Origin: GCA-003244245 sp963822695
GTDB taxonomy: Bacteria > Actinomycetota > Actinomycetes > Mycobacteriales > Pseudonocardiaceae
Length of the DNA: 64,000 bases
Assembly (NCBI GenBank): GCA_963822695.1
Contig: CAWGJH010000016.1
Location: 310,001 to 374,000, forward strand
Direction of reading: 5' to 3'
The position numbers and the translations under genes were made by a program. Position 1 is the first letter of the stretch. The number at the start of each line of letters is the position of its first letter. Below the pieces are notes generated by a model that saw only the letters and a program-made list of their open reading frames with translations, did no database searches and was not told the DNA's origin. Shown here in pieces: positions 11,607-20,753 of this stretch.

Positions 11607-12643
11607 GCGCGTCAGTCCGTTTGCGGCACCTCGCTCAGATCAACCCTGCGACACCCGAGTTCGACGAGCTGCCGGCTGACGCGGAAGTTACATTCTTGCC
11701 TCTTGAGGCCGTGTGGCCCGGTACCCAACTAGACATCGCCAGACTGTGCCCCAAGGCTGAGGTTGCAACTGGCTACACACGATTTCTCGAAGGCGATGTC
11801 TTAATTCCCAAGATCACACCGACGTTTGAGGCAGACCGTTCAGTCATCGCCGTTGGTCTCAAGGACGGTGTCGGAGCCGGCACAACCGAACTTCATATCA
11901 TCCGGCCAGGTACTGAGACAGATCGCCGATACATAAAATATTTGGTGTCCTCGCGTTCATTTCTGCTGGGAGGTGAAGCGGAGATGTTCGGCGTCGCAGG
12001 CCAAAAACGAGTTTCTGATTCCTGGCTGCGGAACTTTCCCGTCCTCGTGACAACGAAATCTAGGCAGACGGCGATCGCAGACTTCCTCGACGCTGAGACC
12101 GTCCACATCGACGCCCTCATTTCCAAGAAAGTCCGCTTGATAGCGCTTCTTGAGCATAGGCTTGCCGTGAAAATCGAGATGCTTCTTACTGGCCGTGATA
12201 AGTCGCATGTCCAGAAGGCTTCAACCGATATTCCGTCGATTCCGGAGGTGCCGTCGTCGTGGAAATTGCGGCGGAACAAAACCTTCCTTCTTGAGGTTAA
12301 TAAACCGTCTTTAGATGGTCAAGAAGAGCTGCTGTCTGTTTCCCACATCACCGGTGTCACCTCTCGCTCCTTAAAGGAGGTGAACATGTTTATGGCGGAG
12401 TCGCTCGAAGGATACAAGATGGTCTCAGTCGGAGATCTGGTCATTAACACGATGTGGGCTTGGATGGGCGCCGCCGGGACATCCTATATAGAAGGTATCG
12501 TGAGTCCGGCGTACGGGGTGTACCGATTTGATCAGTCCATTATGCTCCCACAGTTTTTCGACGGTCTTGTTCGAACTAGGGCATATATTGACGAGATGAC
12601 GAGATTTAGTAAGGGTGTCTGGAGTTCTCGCCTTCGACTCTAT

Positions 12644-12670
12644 GGACCCGTATTTAAATAAAGTACTTTA
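12644..12670. repeat. Target duplication and left inverted end of the insertion sequence
   Basis: GGACCC at 12644-12649 is the target-site duplication. It is followed by the left end GTATTTAAAT, the exact reverse complement of the right end. Beyond ten bases the two ends match imperfectly, sharing ACTTT at positions 16-20. Confidence 0.85.
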
Positions 12671-14035
12671 TATGGAGAATTCGCGAGCTCCCGCTCCGCC
12701 TGGTTCGTGAATCACAGTTCTGTAACTCTTGGAGTTCTTCGCGTGTCGTCTCCGTTGCTTGCGGTTCACTGCGAGTAGTTTCCGGGCATGTTAACTTCTT
12801 TCACTGTTACCGACGAGAATTTGTCCTTCTTCTTCGGAGAGGTTCTGCCTCATCTGGATGAGCGGCAGCGAAGGATAATAACCGGTGTCGCGGCTCGTAC
12901 GTTAGGTCACGGTGGAGTGAAGGCGGTGGCTGTTGCGTCGGGTTTGTCTTTGTCGACAGTTCAGAATGGCGCACTGGCGGTAGATGCTGGGATTGAGCCG
13001 TCGGATCGGGTACGGGCACCGGGCGCCGGGCGAAAACTGGCGGAGAAGTCCATGCCGGGTCTCGTGGGTGCTCTGGATGACTTGGTGGAACCGGGTAGTC
13101 GCGGGGATCCCGAATGTGCGTTGCGGTGGACGACGAAATCGACTCGAAATCTGGCCGACGAGCTCACCGAACGGGGATTCGCGGTCACCCATTCGGTGGT
13201 GACCAAGTTGCTTGCCGCCATGGGGTACAGCTTGCAGGCGGCTCGCAAATCCGCCGAGGGCACCGATCATCCGGATCGGGATGCGCAGTTCCGCTATCTG
13301 ACTGGTCTCGTCGAGCGGTTCCGGGCTGCGGGCGAGCCTGTGATCAGCGTAGACGCAAAGAAGAAGGAACTCATCGGTAACTACGCTCCGGCAGGACGAC
13401 AATGGCGGCCGGCCGGGCAGCCGGTGGAGACCAACACACACGACTTCCCCGATCCAGAACTGGGCAAGGCAGTTCCATACGGCGTGTACGACGTGGCCGG
13501 GGACGCCGGGTGGGTTTCGGTGGGTGACAGTTCGGATACGGCAGAGTTCGCAGTGTCGACGATTCGCCGATGGTGGACCGAGGTGGGCGCGGCGGCGTAC
13601 CCCGATGCGACAAGATTACTGATCACCGCCGACTCGGGAGGATCGAACAGTTCCCGGAGCCGGTTGTGGAAAAAAGAGATCGCGGCCTTCGCGAAAGACG
13701 CCGGGCTGGACGTCATCGTGTGTCACTTCCCACCCGGGACGTCGAAGTGGAACAAAATCGAGCACCGCTTGTTCAGTCACATCTCCATGAACTGGCGCGG
13801 CCGTGTCCTGGAGAGTCGTGAGGTAGTGGTGAACTTGATCGCCGGCACCACGACCCGAACCGGGCTGACCGTCCGAGCCGAACTCGATCACGGCGTCTAC
13901 CAGAAAGGAATCAAGGTGACCGATCATGAGATGAAGCAGCTTCCGCTCGTCAGGCACGAATTTCACGGTGACTGGAACTACACCATAAAGAAGTCGATAG
14001 GCGAGTCGGATGGAAAAAGTGGGTAATTTAAATAC
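12650..14035 (+). mobile_element. ISAzo13-like insertion sequence, 1386 bp
   Basis: Delimited by perfect 10-bp inverted ends (GTATTTAAAT / ATTTAAATAC) and flanked on both sides by GGACCC. It contains a single transposase gene on the plus strand. The element plus one duplication copy is 1392 bp, a multiple of three, so the hsdS frame is kept around it. Both ends and the transposase look intact, implying recent insertion. Confidence 0.9.
12788..14026 (+). CDS. ISAzo13 family transposase
   Basis: A 412-residue DDE-type transposase. An N-terminal helix-turn-helix region (to about residue 150, with TKSTRNLADELTERGF) is followed by the catalytic core: VISVDAKKKELIGNYA near residue 184, RLLITADSGGSNSSRSR near residue 276, and VCHFPPGTSKWNKIEHRLFS near residue 315. 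These strings are typical of the ISAzo13/Rhodopirellula-type transposase family. It fills nearly the whole element, beginning 138 bp from the left end and stopping 9 bp before the right end. The frame is unbroken, so the element may still be active. Confidence 0.9.
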   Translation: MLTSFTVTDENLSFFFGEVLPHLDERQRRIITGVAARTLGHGGVKAVAVASGLSLSTVQNGALAVDAGIEPSDRVRAPGAGRKLAEKSMPGLVGALDDLVEPGSRGDPECALRWTTKSTRNLADELTERGFAVTHSVVTKLLAAMGYSLQAARKSAEGTDHPDRDAQFRYLTGLVERFRAAGEPVISVDAKKKELIGNYAPAGRQWRPAGQPVETNTHDFPDPELGKAVPYGVYDVAGDAGWVSVGDSSDTAEFAVSTIRRWWTEVGAAAYPDATRLLITADSGGSNSSRSRLWKKEIAAFAKDAGLDVIVCHFPPGTSKWNKIEHRLFSHISMNWRGRVLESREVVVNLIAGTTTRTGLTVRAELDHGVYQKGIKVTDHEMKQLPLVRHEFHGDWNYTIKKSIGESDGKSG

Positions 14036-14041
14036 GGACCC
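14012..14041. repeat. Right inverted end and second target duplication
   Basis: The right terminal ATTTAAATAC ends at 14035, followed by GGACCC at 14036-14041, identical to the left copy. hsdS coding resumes at 14042. Confidence 0.85.
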
Positions 14042-14247
14042 TATCCTGATGAATTTCTGCGCTTGTCGTCGCCTGTGCCGCCATTGAACGAACAGAGGCA
14101 GATTGTGAATAAGATCTCAGTGATACGACAAGGCACTTCTCGCAGTTGCGCAGTTCTTAAGAAGGAAGTGGAACTTCTTCAAGAACGTCGCCAGGCGTTG
14201 ATCACGGCGGCGGTGACTGGGGAGATGGATGTGCCGGGAGTTTCGAC

Positions 14248-17200
14248 GTGAGAGTGGACGAAGCGGCGTTCGAGATGGAGATTGTCGCTTCACTGGTCGG
14301 GCATGGCGGGTATGAGGAGACGAATGCTCACGAGTTTGACACCGAGGCGGGGCTCGACTTCGGGCTGACGTTGGCGTTCATCGGGGTGACCCAGCAGGAA
14401 CAGTGGGACCGGTTGATCAGGCTGCATGGCGGGCAGAACACTGCGCAGCAGGTGTTCAAGCAGCGGCTGGTGAAGGAGCTGGACTCGCGTGGCACGGTGG
14501 ATGTGTTGCGGCACGGGGTCGTTGACCATGGGGTGAGCGTTCAGCTCGCCTATTTCCGGCCCGCCCACGGGCTGACGCCGGAACTGGTGGCTCGATACGA
14601 GCGCAACTACCTTTCGGTGACCCGGCAGTTGCGGTACGAGAAGGACTCGGACAAGTCCGTGGACCTGGCGCTGTTCGTCAACGGTGTTCCGGTCGCCACC
14701 GCAGAGCTGAAGAACGCGCTGACCGGCCAAACCATCGACGACGCCAAGGGGCAGTATCGCAGCGGTCGTGACCCGAACAACATCACCCTCGGCCGGCGCG
14801 CCGTCGTGCATTTCGCCGTTGACACCGAGCGGGTCGCGATGACCACCCGGCTGGCCGGTCCGCAGACCCGGTTTCTGCCGTTCGACCAGGGACATGACGA
14901 GCATGCGGGCAATCCACCCAATCCGGACGGTCATCGCAGCGCCTACCTTTGGCAGCGGGTGTGGCAGTGCGACTCCTGGCTGGACCTGCTGCAACGGTTC
15001 GTGCACGTGGAGAAGGTGCCCAGGGGCTCACGGAAGCTACCCAGCATGATTTTCCCGCGGTTCCATCAATGGGACGCGGTGCGCAAGCTTGAGGCGGCGG
15101 CGAAGGCCGACGGTGCTGGTCACGACTACCTGGTGCAGCACTCTGCGGGTTCCGGCAAGTCCAACACCATCGCCTGGCTGGCCCACCGGCTGTCCATTTT
15201 GCACGGCGCTGACGACAGGCCGGTGTTTGACAAGGTCGTCGTGATCACCGATCGGCGGGTGCTGGACAGGCAACTCCAGGACACTATCTACCAGTTCGAG
15301 CACGCGCACGGCCTGGTGCAGAAGATCGACGTCGACTCCGCGCAGCTGTCCGGTGCGCTGGCCGGCGCCCAGGCCCGGATCATCATCACCACGCTGCAGA
15401 AGTTCCCGATCGTGATGAGCCAGGGTGTCAAGTTGCCCGACCGGCGCTACGCGGTGATCGTGGACGAGGCGCACTCATCGCAGACGGGGGAGAGCGTCAA
15501 AGACCTCAAGGCGGTACTCGGCGCCACCGAGGAGGAGCGGCTGAAAGTCGCCGAGCGCGACGAGTCAGCCGCGCAGGATGACCCGCTCGGCGAGGCGCTC
15601 GCTGAGGCGGCCAAGGCCCGCGGAAAGCAACGCAACATCAGCTTCTTCGCGTTCACCGCCACCCCGAAGGGTCGTACGCTCGAACACTTCGGCCGGCTCA
15701 ATCCGGTGACCGGCAGGTACGAGGCGTTCAACACCTACTCGATGCGCCAGGCCATCGAGGAGAAGTTCATCCTGGATGTGCTCGCCAACTATGTGACCTA
15801 CCGGACTTTTTGGAATATCGAAAAGAAGGTCGCGGAGGACCCGAATTACGACGCCAAGAAGGCCGGGGCGGCCATTGCGCGGTTCGTCAGCCTGCACGAA
15901 AGGAACCTGGCGCAAAAGGCAGAAGTCATCATCGAGCACTTTCGCCGGCATGTCCGCCACAAGATCGGCGGCCGGGCCAAGGCCATGGTGGTCACCGCGT
16001 CGCGCCTGCACGCGGTGCGCTACGTCCATGCACTACGCGCTTATTGCAGGGACAAGGGTTACGACATCGGCGTGCTGGTGGCCTTCTCCGGCACCGTGCT
16101 GCCCGACACCGAGAAACACACCGAGTCCTCGCTCAACGAGTTCCCCGAGTCCCAGACGGTCGAGCGATTCGGCACGGGTGAATGGCACGTGCTGGTGGTC
16201 GCCGAGAAATACCAGACCGGGTTCGACCAACCGCTGCTGTACGCGATGTACGTGGACAAGTCGCTGTCCGGGCTCGCCGCAGTGCAGACGTTGTCCAGGC
16301 TGAACCGCATGTGCGATGGCAAGGACGGCACGTTCGTGCTGGACTTCCGCAACGACACCGAGGATATCCGCGAGTCGTTCTCTCAGTGGTACACCACGAC
16401 CGTCGCCCAGCCGACCGATCCTAACCTGCTCTACGACACTCGGCATGCACTCGACCCGTTCGGTGTGCTGTGGCCGGAGGAGGTCGAGCGCGCCGTTGCG
16501 CTCCTACTCGGCAAGCAGCAGGCGAACAGCCACGGCCGGCTGCACGCCGCGCTTACCCCGGCCATCGAGCGGTTCGCCGTGCTGGACGACGACGAGAAGA
16601 ATCGCTTCCGCGACGCGCTGGCCAGGTTCACCCACACCTACTCGTTCCTGTCCCAGATCGTGTCGTTCACCGACGTGAAGCTGGAAGCGGACTATCTGTT
16701 CTGCCGGGCGCTCGCCACGTTCATCCGACCATCCGGGGAGGCCGGGCTGGACCTCGGCAAGGAGGTCGAGTTGACCCACCTGCGCACCGAACAGAAGTTC
16801 TCCGGCTCCCTCGCGCTCGAGGTGGAACACGGCGAGGTGAGCACGTTCTTCTCCGGTGCCGGCGGCCAGACCACGCCGGAGCAGGAACCGCTCTCTCAGA
16901 TCATCGCCAAGCTGAACGAATGTTTCAGTACGGAGTGGACAGAGCGGGACCGGATACATCTCGACGCGATCTTCGACGACTTGGCCAGCCGTCCAGACAT
17001 CCAGCGGGCGGCGGCGGTCAACACCTCGGAGAACTTCAAGCTCGTCATCGAGCAGGAGTTCGTCAAGGCCATCGTCGCCCAGATGAACCTGGCTGAGGAC
17101 ATGTCGTTGCGCCTGCTCGACAATTCCGACGCGCGCAACCTGGTGGTGGACACCTACCTCAAGCTCACCCAGGGCAAGGCCAAGGTGGCCTGGCAGGAGC

Positions 17201-17751
17201 ACTGCCCGATCGGTGATCTGCTCGGTCCGGATAAGGAGAGCCAGTACCTGGAGTACAAGTCCACGCTGCGAATCAAGACCACCGGCGAGCTGTACAAACC
17301 GCTGGAGACGGCGACGCTGAAGACGGTGGCGGCGTTCGCCAACAGCCGAGACGGGGGAACACTGCTGATCGGCGTCGGCGACGACGGGTCTGTCTTCGGG
17401 CTGGCCAGCGACTACGCGTCGCTGCGCAAGCCGGGCAAGGATGACCGCGACCTGTTCCAACTGCACCTCGGCAACCTCATCGCCAATTCGATGGGAGCGG
17501 CGGTGGCCTCGAACATCAGTACCTACATCCACACCGTCGACGGAGCTGATGTCTGCCGCGTGCACGTTCACGCCTCGGGCTTTCCGGTCAACGCCAAGGT
17601 CACAGTCGACAAGAACGGACAAATGATCAAGAAGGTGGCGTTTTTCGTGCGTGCCAGCAACGCCACGAGAGAACTCGATGACACGGAGAAGGCGAAATAC
17701 ATCCTCGGGCGCTGGCCCACCAGATCCACCTCGCCTGAAAGCAATCCTTAA
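14248..17751 (+). CDS. hsdR: Type I restriction enzyme, ATP-dependent nuclease/translocase subunit
   Basis: HsdR cuts and translocates unmodified DNA. The N-terminal nuclease region carries the PD-(D/E)xK pattern in DLALFVNGVPVATAELKN (about residues 138-155). The SF2 motor has Walker A AGSGKSN near residue 299, DEAH in VIVDEAHSSQTGE near residue 404, the TATP motif FFAFTATPKGRT near residue 467 and motif VI VQTLSRLNRMCDGKDG near residue 680. The C-terminal ~170 residues (EYKSTLRIKTTGELYKPLET near residue 1001, then ANSRDGGTLLIGV) look like an AlbA_2 (Schlafen-type) domain, which is unusual here. The start GTG overlaps the hsdS stop. The gene itself appears intact, but its specificity partner is split. 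Confidence 0.9.
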   Translation: MRVDEAAFEMEIVASLVGHGGYEETNAHEFDTEAGLDFGLTLAFIGVTQQEQWDRLIRLHGGQNTAQQVFKQRLVKELDSRGTVDVLRHGVVDHGVSVQLAYFRPAHGLTPELVARYERNYLSVTRQLRYEKDSDKSVDLALFVNGVPVATAELKNALTGQTIDDAKGQYRSGRDPNNITLGRRAVVHFAVDTERVAMTTRLAGPQTRFLPFDQGHDEHAGNPPNPDGHRSAYLWQRVWQCDSWLDLLQRFVHVEKVPRGSRKLPSMIFPRFHQWDAVRKLEAAAKADGAGHDYLVQHSAGSGKSNTIAWLAHRLSILHGADDRPVFDKVVVITDRRVLDRQLQDTIYQFEHAHGLVQKIDVDSAQLSGALAGAQARIIITTLQKFPIVMSQGVKLPDRRYAVIVDEAHSSQTGESVKDLKAVLGATEEERLKVAERDESAAQDDPLGEALAEAAKARGKQRNISFFAFTATPKGRTLEHFGRLNPVTGRYEAFNTYSMRQAIEEKFILDVLANYVTYRTFWNIEKKVAEDPNYDAKKAGAAIARFVSLHERNLAQKAEVIIEHFRRHVRHKIGGRAKAMVVTASRLHAVRYVHALRAYCRDKGYDIGVLVAFSGTVLPDTEKHTESSLNEFPESQTVERFGTGEWHVLVVAEKYQTGFDQPLLYAMYVDKSLSGLAAVQTLSRLNRMCDGKDGTFVLDFRNDTEDIRESFSQWYTTTVAQPTDPNLLYDTRHALDPFGVLWPEEVERAVALLLGKQQANSHGRLHAALTPAIERFAVLDDDEKNRFRDALARFTHTYSFLSQIVSFTDVKLEADYLFCRALATFIRPSGEAGLDLGKEVELTHLRTEQKFSGSLALEVEHGEVSTFFSGAGGQTTPEQEPLSQIIAKLNECFSTEWTERDRIHLDAIFDDLASRPDIQRAAAVNTSENFKLVIEQEFVKAIVAQMNLAEDMSLRLLDNSDARNLVVDTYLKLTQGKAKVAWQEHCPIGDLLGPDKESQYLEYKSTLRIKTTGELYKPLETATLKTVAAFANSRDGGTLLIGVGDDGSVFGLASDYASLRKPGKDDRDLFQLHLGNLIANSMGAAVASNISTYIHTVDGADVCRVHVHASGFPVNAKVTVDKNGQMIKKVAFFVRASNATRELDDTEKAKYILGRWPTRSTSPESNP

Positions 17752-17942
17752 TCCTCGAAAACACATGACGCCGCGCCCCACGCCACGTGACTGGGGACAG
17801 CGGCTGGACGGGATCGCGGCCGAGCGCGAGCGTGAGTCGGCGGCCGTCCGGGCACACCGGCGGTCGTCATGCCGTGTCGTTCCGTCTCAATCGTCATTCG
17901 TGGGCCATCATTGGCTGGTATAAGGGACCGGAGGAGGTGGGC

Positions 17943-18674
17943 GTGCAGGACGAACGTGGCGGCGGGCTCGACCGGTTCGCGACGCCGCTGTACAGCGTGG
18001 CCGAGGCTGCCCGCTACCTGGACGTGCCGGCCAGTACGTTCGCGACATGGACCCATGGATATCGGCGTCGTCCTGCCGGGCGACGAGAGGTGGTGGGCGG
18101 GCCTGTCCTGACTGCGCTGCCCCGCTCCGGGGTCCGGGCGCCGATCATCCCGTTCATCGGGCTGGCGGAAGGCCTGGTGCTGGCGGCGATGCGCCGCAGT
18201 GGTGTCCCGCTGCAGCGGATTCGCCCAGCCCTGGAACGGCTTGAAGAGGAGTTCGGGCTGGCGCACGCGCTAGCCAGCCAGCGGCTGTACACGGACGGCG
18301 CAGAGGTGTTGTTCGACTATGCCGAGTCAGCCGATGATCCGACCGCGGCCCGCGCTGCCCGTGAACTCGTCGTGGTCCGCAATGATCAGCGTGTTTTCAA
18401 CGAAGTCGTGGCGGCCTATCTGCAGCGGGTAGAGTTCGGCCCCGAGGGCTATCCTCGGCTTATCCATCTACCGGCCTACGAGATCGCTGACATCGTCGTT
18501 GATCCCGAGCGCGGATTCGGGCAGCCGATCTTCGTCCGCGGTGGCACGCGGTTGGAGGATGCGCTCGCGCTCTTCCGTGCCGGCGAGCCGCTCGATGTCG
18601 TTGCCGAGGAGTACGGGGTACCGCGCGACCAGCTCGAGGATGCGGTCCGCATCGCCACGCGGGTCGCCGCCTGA
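17943..18674 (+). CDS. DUF433-type antitoxin with N-terminal HTH (VapB-like)
   Basis: The GTG at 17943 follows a strong GGAGGAGGTGG ribosome site, giving 243 residues. The N-terminal half is a MerR-like helix-turn-helix (SVAEAARYLDVPASTFATWT at ~17-36). The C-terminal half is a DUF433 domain (GFGQPIFVRGGTRLEDALAL, then VAEEYGVPRDQLEDAV). DUF433 proteins pair with PIN-type toxins, and the next gene 36 bp downstream fits. Such antitoxins bind the toxin and usually repress their own promoter. A second DUF433 pair lies at 19969-20348 and a decayed copy of this N-terminus at 4451. Confidence 0.8.
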   Translation: MQDERGGGLDRFATPLYSVAEAARYLDVPASTFATWTHGYRRRPAGRREVVGGPVLTALPRSGVRAPIIPFIGLAEGLVLAAMRRSGVPLQRIRPALERLEEEFGLAHALASQRLYTDGAEVLFDYAESADDPTAARAARELVVVRNDQRVFNEVVAAYLQRVEFGPEGYPRLIHLPAYEIADIVVDPERGFGQPIFVRGGTRLEDALALFRAGEPLDVVAEEYGVPRDQLEDAVRIATRVAA

Positions 18675-18710
18675 GATGGCGTCCCCCATCGGTTGGCTCG
18701 CCCGCCGCCC

Positions 18711-19130
18711 ATGAGGGCGGTGCACCCGGACGGTCTGCCCGAGTTGTTCCTCGACCGTAGCCTCGGCCGTCGGCAGGTGCCGACGCTCCTGCGTGACGTT
18801 GGGCTGAGACTGAAAACCCTGGCCGAGGTCTACGGAATTCCCGCCGACGAGACTGTTGCTGATACTGAGTGGCTGGCCCGGGCCGGGCAGCAGGGGTGGG
18901 TTGTGTTGATGAAGGACGACCGTATTCGTTACCGGCCGGTCGAATGCGCTGCCGTTCTTGACCACCAGGTGCGGGCTTTCTGCCTCAACAGCGGAAATCT
19001 GCGGGCCGCCGAGATGGCACAGCGGTTCATCGACGTGCTCGACCAGATCACCGAAGCTTGCAGCCAACCGGGGCCGTTTCTATACACGGTCTCCAGCGTC
19101 GGCCTTCGCCGGGTGCGACTCGACGGTTGA
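18711..19130 (+). CDS. PIN-like toxin (VapC45-type)
   Basis: About 139 residues from the ATG at 18711 (MRAVHPDGLPELFLDRSLGR). The pattern FLDRSLG, then RLKTLAEVYG, then DTEWLARAGQQGWVVLMKDD matches VapC45/PIN-like toxins. The acidic residues D14 (in FLDR), D50 (in DTEW) and the KDD pair are candidates for the metal-binding site. The family acts as an RNase. It is encoded directly after its presumed DUF433 antitoxin and ends at a perfect inverted repeat that can act as a terminator. Confidence 0.75.
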   Translation: MRAVHPDGLPELFLDRSLGRRQVPTLLRDVGLRLKTLAEVYGIPADETVADTEWLARAGQQGWVVLMKDDRIRYRPVECAAVLDHQVRAFCLNSGNLRAAEMAQRFIDVLDQITEACSQPGPFLYTVSSVGLRRVRLDG

Positions 19131-19476
19131 CTGACCTGGCCTGCCAGGTCAGTCAGTGGTGGTTCCTGGGTGCGGCAGATCTCCTGTGCCCTCCAGCAGC
19201 GGGTGTGAAATCGGCAGGCCGGAGGCAGCTTTAGCGGGCCGGGCACGTCGCCGGTGAGCAGGATTCTGCGACTCTCGCTGCGCCTCGTGGGGTCGGGCAC
19301 TGGCACTGCTGAGAGCATTGCCACCGTGTAGGGGTGCAGGGGTTGGGAGTACCCGGCGTGCGGTCACCGAGTTCGACGATCTTGCCGAGGTACATGACGG
19401 CGACGCGGTCTGACGCGTGGCGTACTACTGACAGGTCGTGGGCGATCAGCAGGTAGGTCGGGTTCAGCCGCCAACC
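19110..19476 (-). pseudogene. C-terminal fragment of an oligopeptide ABC transporter ATPase
   Basis: The minus strand reads PTYLLIAHDLSVVRHASDRV and MYLGKIVELGD, the H-loop and post-H-loop region of Opp/Dpp-type ATPases. After a frame change it reads VAMLSAVPVPDPTRR and, further on, CRFHTRCWRAQEICRTQEPP, the cysteine-containing C-terminal tail typical of OppD/OppF. Walker A, the signature motif and the rest are missing, and at least one frameshift joins the pieces. A dead fragment, overlapping the tail of the convergent toxin gene. Confidence 0.65.
19128..19155 (+). terminator. Inverted repeat after the PIN toxin gene
   Basis: Perfect 12-bp arms TGACTGACCTGG / CCAGGTCAGTCA around a 4-base loop, beginning at the toxin stop codon. 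There is no T tract, so efficiency is uncertain, as is common in high-GC actinobacteria. Confidence 0.6.
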
Positions 19477-19535
19477 CAATGCCTGGGGATGCCCCCCTCG
19501 GCCCGACGTTGAGGAGGGGCAGGCCAGCCGAGCGG

Positions 19536-19968
19536 CTACGGCAGCGGCGGCGTGAGCATGGCGCTGGTTGACGGCGATGGCCTGCCCCTTTCGTTGCGTG
19601 CCACCCACCCGAGCGCAGCGGCGCGGGCGAGCCGAAGGCAGATACGTTCGGAGTCCTGGTTGATCCCGACCACGCGGGCGTGGTGCAGATGCAGCAGAGA
19701 GGCCAGTACCGGATCGGGGTCGGGTCCCTCCACCGGGCTGAGGTGGGCACGGTAAGCCGCCACCGCTGACCGGCGCCGGTCCCAGACCAGGACGAGCTTG
19801 TCGCCACCCGACAATCCACGTAGGGTTGCCCAGTCCCCGCTGGGATCGGCCAGGCGCAGCGCGTGGTCATAAATCTCACGGGCAAGCACCGGGGCCGCCT
19901 TGTGCTTGACGTGATCGACCAGCCACTGCAGGCCGCTGCTGAGGCTGCCGGTGAAGACGGTCGCCAGG
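19536..19968 (-). pseudogene. C-terminal fragment resembling a lanthipeptide/thiopeptide-type dehydratase
   Basis: The reading GSLSSGLQWLVDHVKHKAAP followed by ASLLHLHHARVVGINQDSER and LRLARAAALGW resembles the end of actinobacterial lantibiotic-dehydratase or thiopeptide-type biosynthesis proteins, where LLHxHHxRxxGIDxDxE is common. It starts right at the point where the truncated toxin stops and has no start of its own. Family assignment is by recall of the motif and is moderate at best. It may be debris of a RiPP biosynthesis cluster. Confidence 0.4.
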
Positions 19969-20112
19969 TCAGCGCTGCGATGCTTTGGCGATCACCTGCT
20001 GGTCGCTGGCACTGGCCATGCCGTAGTTGCGAATGTGGGTGGCGTGATGCCCACCGGCGGTCAGCAGTGCACAGATTCGGGGTGAGAGGTTCTCATCGAT
20101 CAGAAACCTCAC
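19969..20112 (-). pseudogene. Truncated PIN-like toxin (DUF5615 type)
   Basis: GTG at 20110-20112 overlaps the stop of the upstream DUF433 antitoxin. The 47-residue product reads RFLIDENLSPRICALLTAGG, then GHHATHIRNYG, then SDQQVIAKASQR and stops. Intact DUF5615 toxins have this N-terminus (MRFLxDENLSPRL) but run to roughly 110 residues, with a second acidic cluster that is absent here. The break falls at the junction with the dehydratase-like fragment, so recombination probably removed the rest. Confidence 0.7.
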
Positions 20113-20348
20113 GCAGGCGGCCTCAGTGGGTAGTAGTGCTCGGCGAGCGCTTCAGCGGCGTAGTTCAGCGCTGCGGGAATGTCCTTGTGTTGGAGGTCCG
20201 GATGCTCGCCGACGATGTCGTGGGCACTCATCCCTCCAGCGACCATCCGCAGCACGGTGACGACGGGGAAGCGAAGGCCCCGGATGCAGGGCTGGCCGTC
20301 CATCTTGTCAGGTTCGATCGTGATGCGGTCGTGTCCGTGCGCGCTCAC
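20109..20348 (-). CDS. DUF433 antitoxin
   Basis: Typical stand-alone DUF433 protein of 79 residues (RITIEPDKMDGQPCIRGLRF near residue 8, then VLRMVAGGMSAHDIVGEHPD). The starting GTG and short length are normal for the family. It is translationally coupled (GTGA overlap) to a truncated PIN toxin, so it may now be an orphan antitoxin, able to neutralise related toxins or only to repress transcription. Confidence 0.75.
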   Translation of the reverse strand: MSAHGHDRITIEPDKMDGQPCIRGLRFPVVTVLRMVAGGMSAHDIVGEHPDLQHKDIPAALNYAAEALAEHYYPLRPPA

Positions 20349-20717
20349 GGGAGATCACCCCACTACCTGTGTCAGTGTGCCCACTGTAGCTGTGAGCACT
20401 GTGGTCGATCTCTGTCCGTCCGGATGCCGCATGTTCAGTTCCCGTCGGGGTGTTGGGCTCGCCCGGTCGTCGGCGATGATGCTCAGCGTGGACCGGAGGA
20501 GGTTGGAGCCGGTGGCCGAGGTCTCGGTGGGCGTCTGGATCGCGCCCGCTCGGGGTCGTTCGGTGGGTGGGTCGGCTCTGTCGCACCCTGCGGGTACGCC
20601 GCCTACGCCTGGGCCCTTCACCCGGTACCCACAACACCACGAAATAAGGTCAGGGCCAGGGGGATCAACCAGGCTGTCGTGCTTGCGCTCGCAGCGCAGA
20701 CCGTGGCGCGGCGATAA
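20349..20717. other. Intergenic, no gene recognised
   Basis: Lies between the DUF433 antitoxin start and the XRE regulator's terminator. It should carry the antitoxin promoter. Open frames across it have unnatural composition and no family resemblance. Confidence 0.4.
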
Positions 20718-20749
20718 CCGGGGGTGTCTCTCCGGAGAGACACCCCCGG
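20718..20749 (-). terminator. Perfect 32-bp palindrome, terminator of the XRE regulator gene
   Basis: The left arm at 20718-20733 (CCGGGGGTGTCTCTCC) is exactly reverse-complemented by 20734-20749. It sits 4 bp beyond the stop of the minus-strand regulator gene, where a rho-independent hairpin is expected. Confidence 0.75.
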
Positions 20750-20753
20750 TCGG

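Noticed and set aside
16504..17781. Minus-strand 425-codon frame opposite hsdR
   Set aside because: Shadow of hsdR; low-complexity composition and no start signal.
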